Shown: positions 49,812 to 52,615 of the stretch, piece by piece | Layout: every line of letters begins with the position of its first letter | How positions within the stretch are numbered: the first letter of the stretch is position 1 | Assembly (NCBI GenBank): GCA_018401295.1 | Contig: JAGYLJ010000005.1 | Coordinates: 1 to 52,615, forward strand | Reading direction: 5' to 3' | Length of the DNA: 52,615 nucleotides | Origin: a bacterium | GTDB lineage: Bacteria > Patescibacteriota > Minisyncoccia > Phycocordibacterales > UBA12079 | Notes under the pieces: generated by a model | What the model saw: only the letters and a program-made list of their open reading frames with translations | Databases searched by the model: none | What the model was told of the DNA's origin: nothing | Made by a program: the position numbers and the translations under genes

Positions 49812-50006
49812 AAGGTAATAGAATTAAGAGACAAGTGATTGCTATGACTACCAATCATAGGTTCGCAAAAGCGAATTCTCTCCTAGGGACTAAACTTCAG
49901 ATAAATAATTAAGTTGTTTGCCTTAGGCAAAAAATTGGGTGGAACCGCGGAGAAATTCGTCCCAATATTTTAAAAGTATTTTTAAGATATTGGGACGAAT
50001 TTTTTT
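49812..50006 (+). promoter_or_regulatory. T-box riboswitch leader upstream of thrS
   Basis: AATTGGGTGGAACCGCGGAGAAATTCGTCCC T-box motif (GGGTGGAACCGCGG 49937-49950); terminator TTCGTCCCAATATTTTAAAAGTATTTTTAAGATATTGGGACGAATTTTTTT; ACC triplet in loop of CTATGACTACCAATCATAG (49842-49860). Confidence 0.9.
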
Positions 50007-50056
50007 GTTTATAAAAACAAAACTACCAGTAAATTATTAATTAACAATTAATTTAA

Positions 50057-50175
50057 AATCCACAAAATTAGATGCAATTCGAGGAGACAAAGAAAAATTT
50101 TCTGAGCCTTACTATTCGGTAAGGTGAAGAGAATTTTTCCGAAGACGACAAAGAAGTGCGCTAATTTTGTGGATT
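50057..50175 (+). promoter_or_regulatory. Second structured leader between T-box and thrS
   Basis: Perfect 15-bp inverted repeat AATCCACAAAATTAG (50057-50071) / CTAATTTTGTGGATT (50161-50175) enclosing nested hairpin CCTTACTATTCGGTAAGG. Confidence 0.7.
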
Positions 50176-50183
50176 ATAATACT

Positions 50184-51896
50184 ATGGAAAAACAAAGACA
50201 CTCATTAGCACACTTACTAGCTATAGCTGTTCTAAAAAAAGACCCCCAAGCTAAATTAGCCATCGGTCCAGCTATTGAGAATGGTTTTTATTACGATTTC
50301 GATCTTTCCGAAAAGTTAGAAGAAAAAGACTTACCAAAATTAGAAAAAGAAATCAAAAAATTAATTTCTCAAAAATTAGATTTTAAAAAAGAAGAAATTA
50401 CAAAGAAAGAAGCCGCGGAAATCTTCAAAGACCAACCCTATAAATTAGAACTCCTATCTGAATTGGAAGACCCAACCATTTATCGTACCAGTGAATTTGC
50501 TGATTTATGTTCAGGTCCTCATATCCCTGATACTTCAGAGTTAAATCCCGAAGCCTTTAAATTAACCAGTATTGCTGGAGCTTACTGGAAAGGGGATGAA
50601 AAGAATAAAATGTTAACCCGTATCTACGGATTAGCTTTTGAAACTAAAGAAGAATTAGAAAAACATCTAGAAATGTTAAGAGAGGCAGAAATGAGAAATC
50701 ATCGTAAAATAGGTAAAGAAATGGAATTATTTGCTAATATTCAAGAAGTGGGACAAGGTTTACCAATTTGGTTACCTAAAGGTTATGCTATGCGTCGGGT
50801 TTTAGAAGACTATATGCTAAAGATGGAAAGATCATACGGTTATCACCACCTATTGTCACCTCATATCAATAAAGCTGGACTGTTTGAAACTTCTGGACAT
50901 CTTGGTTTCTACAAGGATTCCATGTATGCTCCTCTAGAAATAGATGGCGAAACTTTTTATTTAAAACCAATGAATTGCCCTGCTGCTATGATGGTCTATA
51001 AAATAAAACCAAAAAGTTATCGTGAACTTCCTTTAAAATGGGGGGAGTTAGGCACCGTCTATCGTTACGAAAAATCTGGAGAACTACACGGGTTACAAAG
51101 AGTACGCGGATTTACCCAAAACGATGCTCATATCTTCTGTACACCAGAACAATTGGAAGATCAATTTATGGAAGTTATGGAAATGTTAGAAAGATTCTAT
51201 AAGGATTTAGGATTCACTAATTATACCTACCGTCTTTCGTTATCAGGAGATGATAAAAACAAATATGTAGGAGACCCTAAGGATTGGGATAAGGCTGAAG
51301 AAACTCTCCGAAATGTTTTAATAAAAAGCGGAGTAAAATTCAGGGAGGAAAGAGACGAGGCTGCCTTTTATGGCCCTAAATTGGATGTTCAAGCTATAAA
51401 TGTCTTTGGAAAAGAAGATTCTATTTCAACTATCCAAATTGATTTTAATTTATCAGAAAGATTTGATTTAGAATACATAGATAAAGATGGGGGAAAAAAG
51501 AGACCCTTCGTTATTCATAGAGCTCTGATAGGTTCATTTGAAAGATTTTTTGCTTTTTTGATTGAATACTATGCAGGCAAATTCCCTCTTTGGTTAGCCC
51601 CTGTTCAAATCAAAGTATTATCAATTTCTGATAAACATAAAGAATATGCTCAAGAAATTTATAAAAAATTACTGGCTGAAGACTTCAGAATAGAAAATGA
51701 TACCGATGATGAAAGTCTAGGCAAAAAAATCAGAAAAGCTAAAATGGAGAAAGTCCCCTATCTCTTAATAATTGGTGATAAAGAATTAGAAAGTGGAAAA
51801 GTAACAGTTGAAAGCAGAGATAAAGGAGATCTCGGACAATCATCTTTAGAAAATTTTATTGAAAAAATTAAAACAGAGATTAAAAATAAAAAATAA
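50184..51896 (+). CDS. thrS: Threonyl-tRNA synthetase (no N-terminal TGS domain seen)
   Basis: MEKQRHSLAHLLAIAVLKKDPQAKLAIGPAIENGFYYDFDL; MNCPAAMMVYK; RVRGFTQNDAHIFCTPEQ; start moved from 50124 to 50184. Confidence 0.95.
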   Translation: MEKQRHSLAHLLAIAVLKKDPQAKLAIGPAIENGFYYDFDLSEKLEEKDLPKLEKEIKKLISQKLDFKKEEITKKEAAEIFKDQPYKLELLSELEDPTIYRTSEFADLCSGPHIPDTSELNPEAFKLTSIAGAYWKGDEKNKMLTRIYGLAFETKEELEKHLEMLREAEMRNHRKIGKEMELFANIQEVGQGLPIWLPKGYAMRRVLEDYMLKMERSYGYHHLLSPHINKAGLFETSGHLGFYKDSMYAPLEIDGETFYLKPMNCPAAMMVYKIKPKSYRELPLKWGELGTVYRYEKSGELHGLQRVRGFTQNDAHIFCTPEQLEDQFMEVMEMLERFYKDLGFTNYTYRLSLSGDDKNKYVGDPKDWDKAEETLRNVLIKSGVKFREERDEAAFYGPKLDVQAINVFGKEDSISTIQIDFNLSERFDLEYIDKDGGKKRPFVIHRALIGSFERFFAFLIEYYAGKFPLWLAPVQIKVLSISDKHKEYAQEIYKKLLAEDFRIENDTDDESLGKKIRKAKMEKVPYLLIIGDKELESGKVTVESRDKGDLGQSSLENFIEKIKTEIKNKK

Positions 51897-51948
51897 AACA
51901 AAAAAAGAGCACTGATAATATCAGCGCTCTTTTTTTATTTAAAAAATT

Positions 51949-52611
51949 TTAATTAGCCATAAAGAAAACCTGCTCTACAACAACCTCTTTCCTAAGTAAT
52001 CCCGTATATGGAACCTGACTAAGGTATATAAATGTTGAGGTTGGTTCCTGAGGCAAGTAAGAACTGGCTAGATTAACAGTTGGTTGGTTAGATCCGCCTC
52101 CCCCACAATTTTCAGTACAGCCACTGGAAGTAACTGAAATTGAGACTGCACAATTAACAGTTCCACTTGGGCCAGTAAAGATACCACTGTAAGTAGTAGC
52201 ATCACTTGGGGTAATAGACACCGAACCATTTGGATTAACCGAACCGATTCCGTTATCAATTGTAACTGAAGTTACATTAGTAGATGTCCAAGATAAAGTT
52301 GAATTACCTCCTCTCGCTATGGTACCTGGGTTAACCGTTAAGGAACAAGTTGGGGTTGTTATTGGAGGCGTTGAAGTTACAGTAACTGCAGTTGAACAAG
52401 TAACTGTCCCACCAGCACCGACAAAAGTCCCTGTATAAGTAGTAGTTGTAGTTGGGCTAACGGTCCTAGAACCGCTGATAGGACTGACACTACCAATGCC
52501 TTGGTCAATAGTTACTGAAGTCGCATTAGAGGCCGTCCAAGAGATAGATGAACTACTACCTGTTTGAATAGACGCTGGTGTTGAAGTCATAGAACAAGTA
52601 GGAACCGGCAA
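51949..52611 (-). CDS. Secreted Ig-like/beta-sandwich repeat protein, truncated by window edge
   Basis: Tandem units CSMTSTPASIQTGSSSSISWTASNATSVTIDQGIGSVSPISGSRTVSPTTTTTYTGTF / CSLTVNPGTIARGGNSTLSWTSTNVTSVTIDNGIGSVNPNGSVSITPSDATTYSGIF. Confidence 0.75.
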   Translation of the reverse strand: MPVPTCSMTSTPASIQTGSSSSISWTASNATSVTIDQGIGSVSPISGSRTVSPTTTTTYTGTFVGAGGTVTCSTAVTVTSTPPITTPTCSLTVNPGTIARGGNSTLSWTSTNVTSVTIDNGIGSVNPNGSVSITPSDATTYSGIFTGPSGTVNCAVSISVTSSGCTENCGGGGSNQPTVNLASSYLPQEPTSTFIYLSQVPYTGLLRKEVVVEQVFFMAN

Positions 52612-52615
52612 AGCC

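Overview
AT-rich 52.6-kb segment whose gene content (reduced Mur/Sec/Ruv set, DUF5652, DUF5320, unlinked 16S) looks like a Candidate Phyla Radiation (Patescibacteria/Parcubacteria-type) chromosome; the taxonomic call is inference. Ordinary content: rplS, rpsT, rplY, ruvX, ruvA, ruvB, polA, tsaE, murC, murD, a MurE-like ligase, holA-like, gspE/pilB-like ATPase, secD, secF, miaA, thrS, xth, five tRNAs (Leu-GAG, Arg-UCU, Val-UAC, Ser-UGA, Lys-UUU) plus Arg-GCG, and one 16S rRNA on the minus strand. Main unusual content: (1) a diversity-generating retroelement (DGR) at about 12.56-15.93 kb: FISUMP/C-type-lectin-like target gene, Avd-like four-helix protein, a 176-bp TR/VR pair with 20 mismatches all at TR adenines, and an RT region broken by mostly homopolymer-length frameshifts; (2) mosaic, ORF-less arrays next to four tRNA genes, built from tRNA fragments cut at the T-loop or D-loop, terminator-like palindromes and a shared ~90-bp palindromic core; (3) a 16S rRNA whose 3' tail is colinear with the canonical end but lacks the CCUCC anti-Shine-Dalgarno, in a region where housekeeping genes look leaderless while a set of small orphan genes carries strong Shine-Dalgarno motifs; (4) a T-box leader upstream of thrS followed by a second structured leader; (5) in-frame paired palindromes inside miaA and a transketolase-subunit gene; (6) an orphan four-helix-bundle gene flanked by AT-rich inverted repeats. 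All calls were made by eye from the sequence and supplied ORFs; no searches were run.
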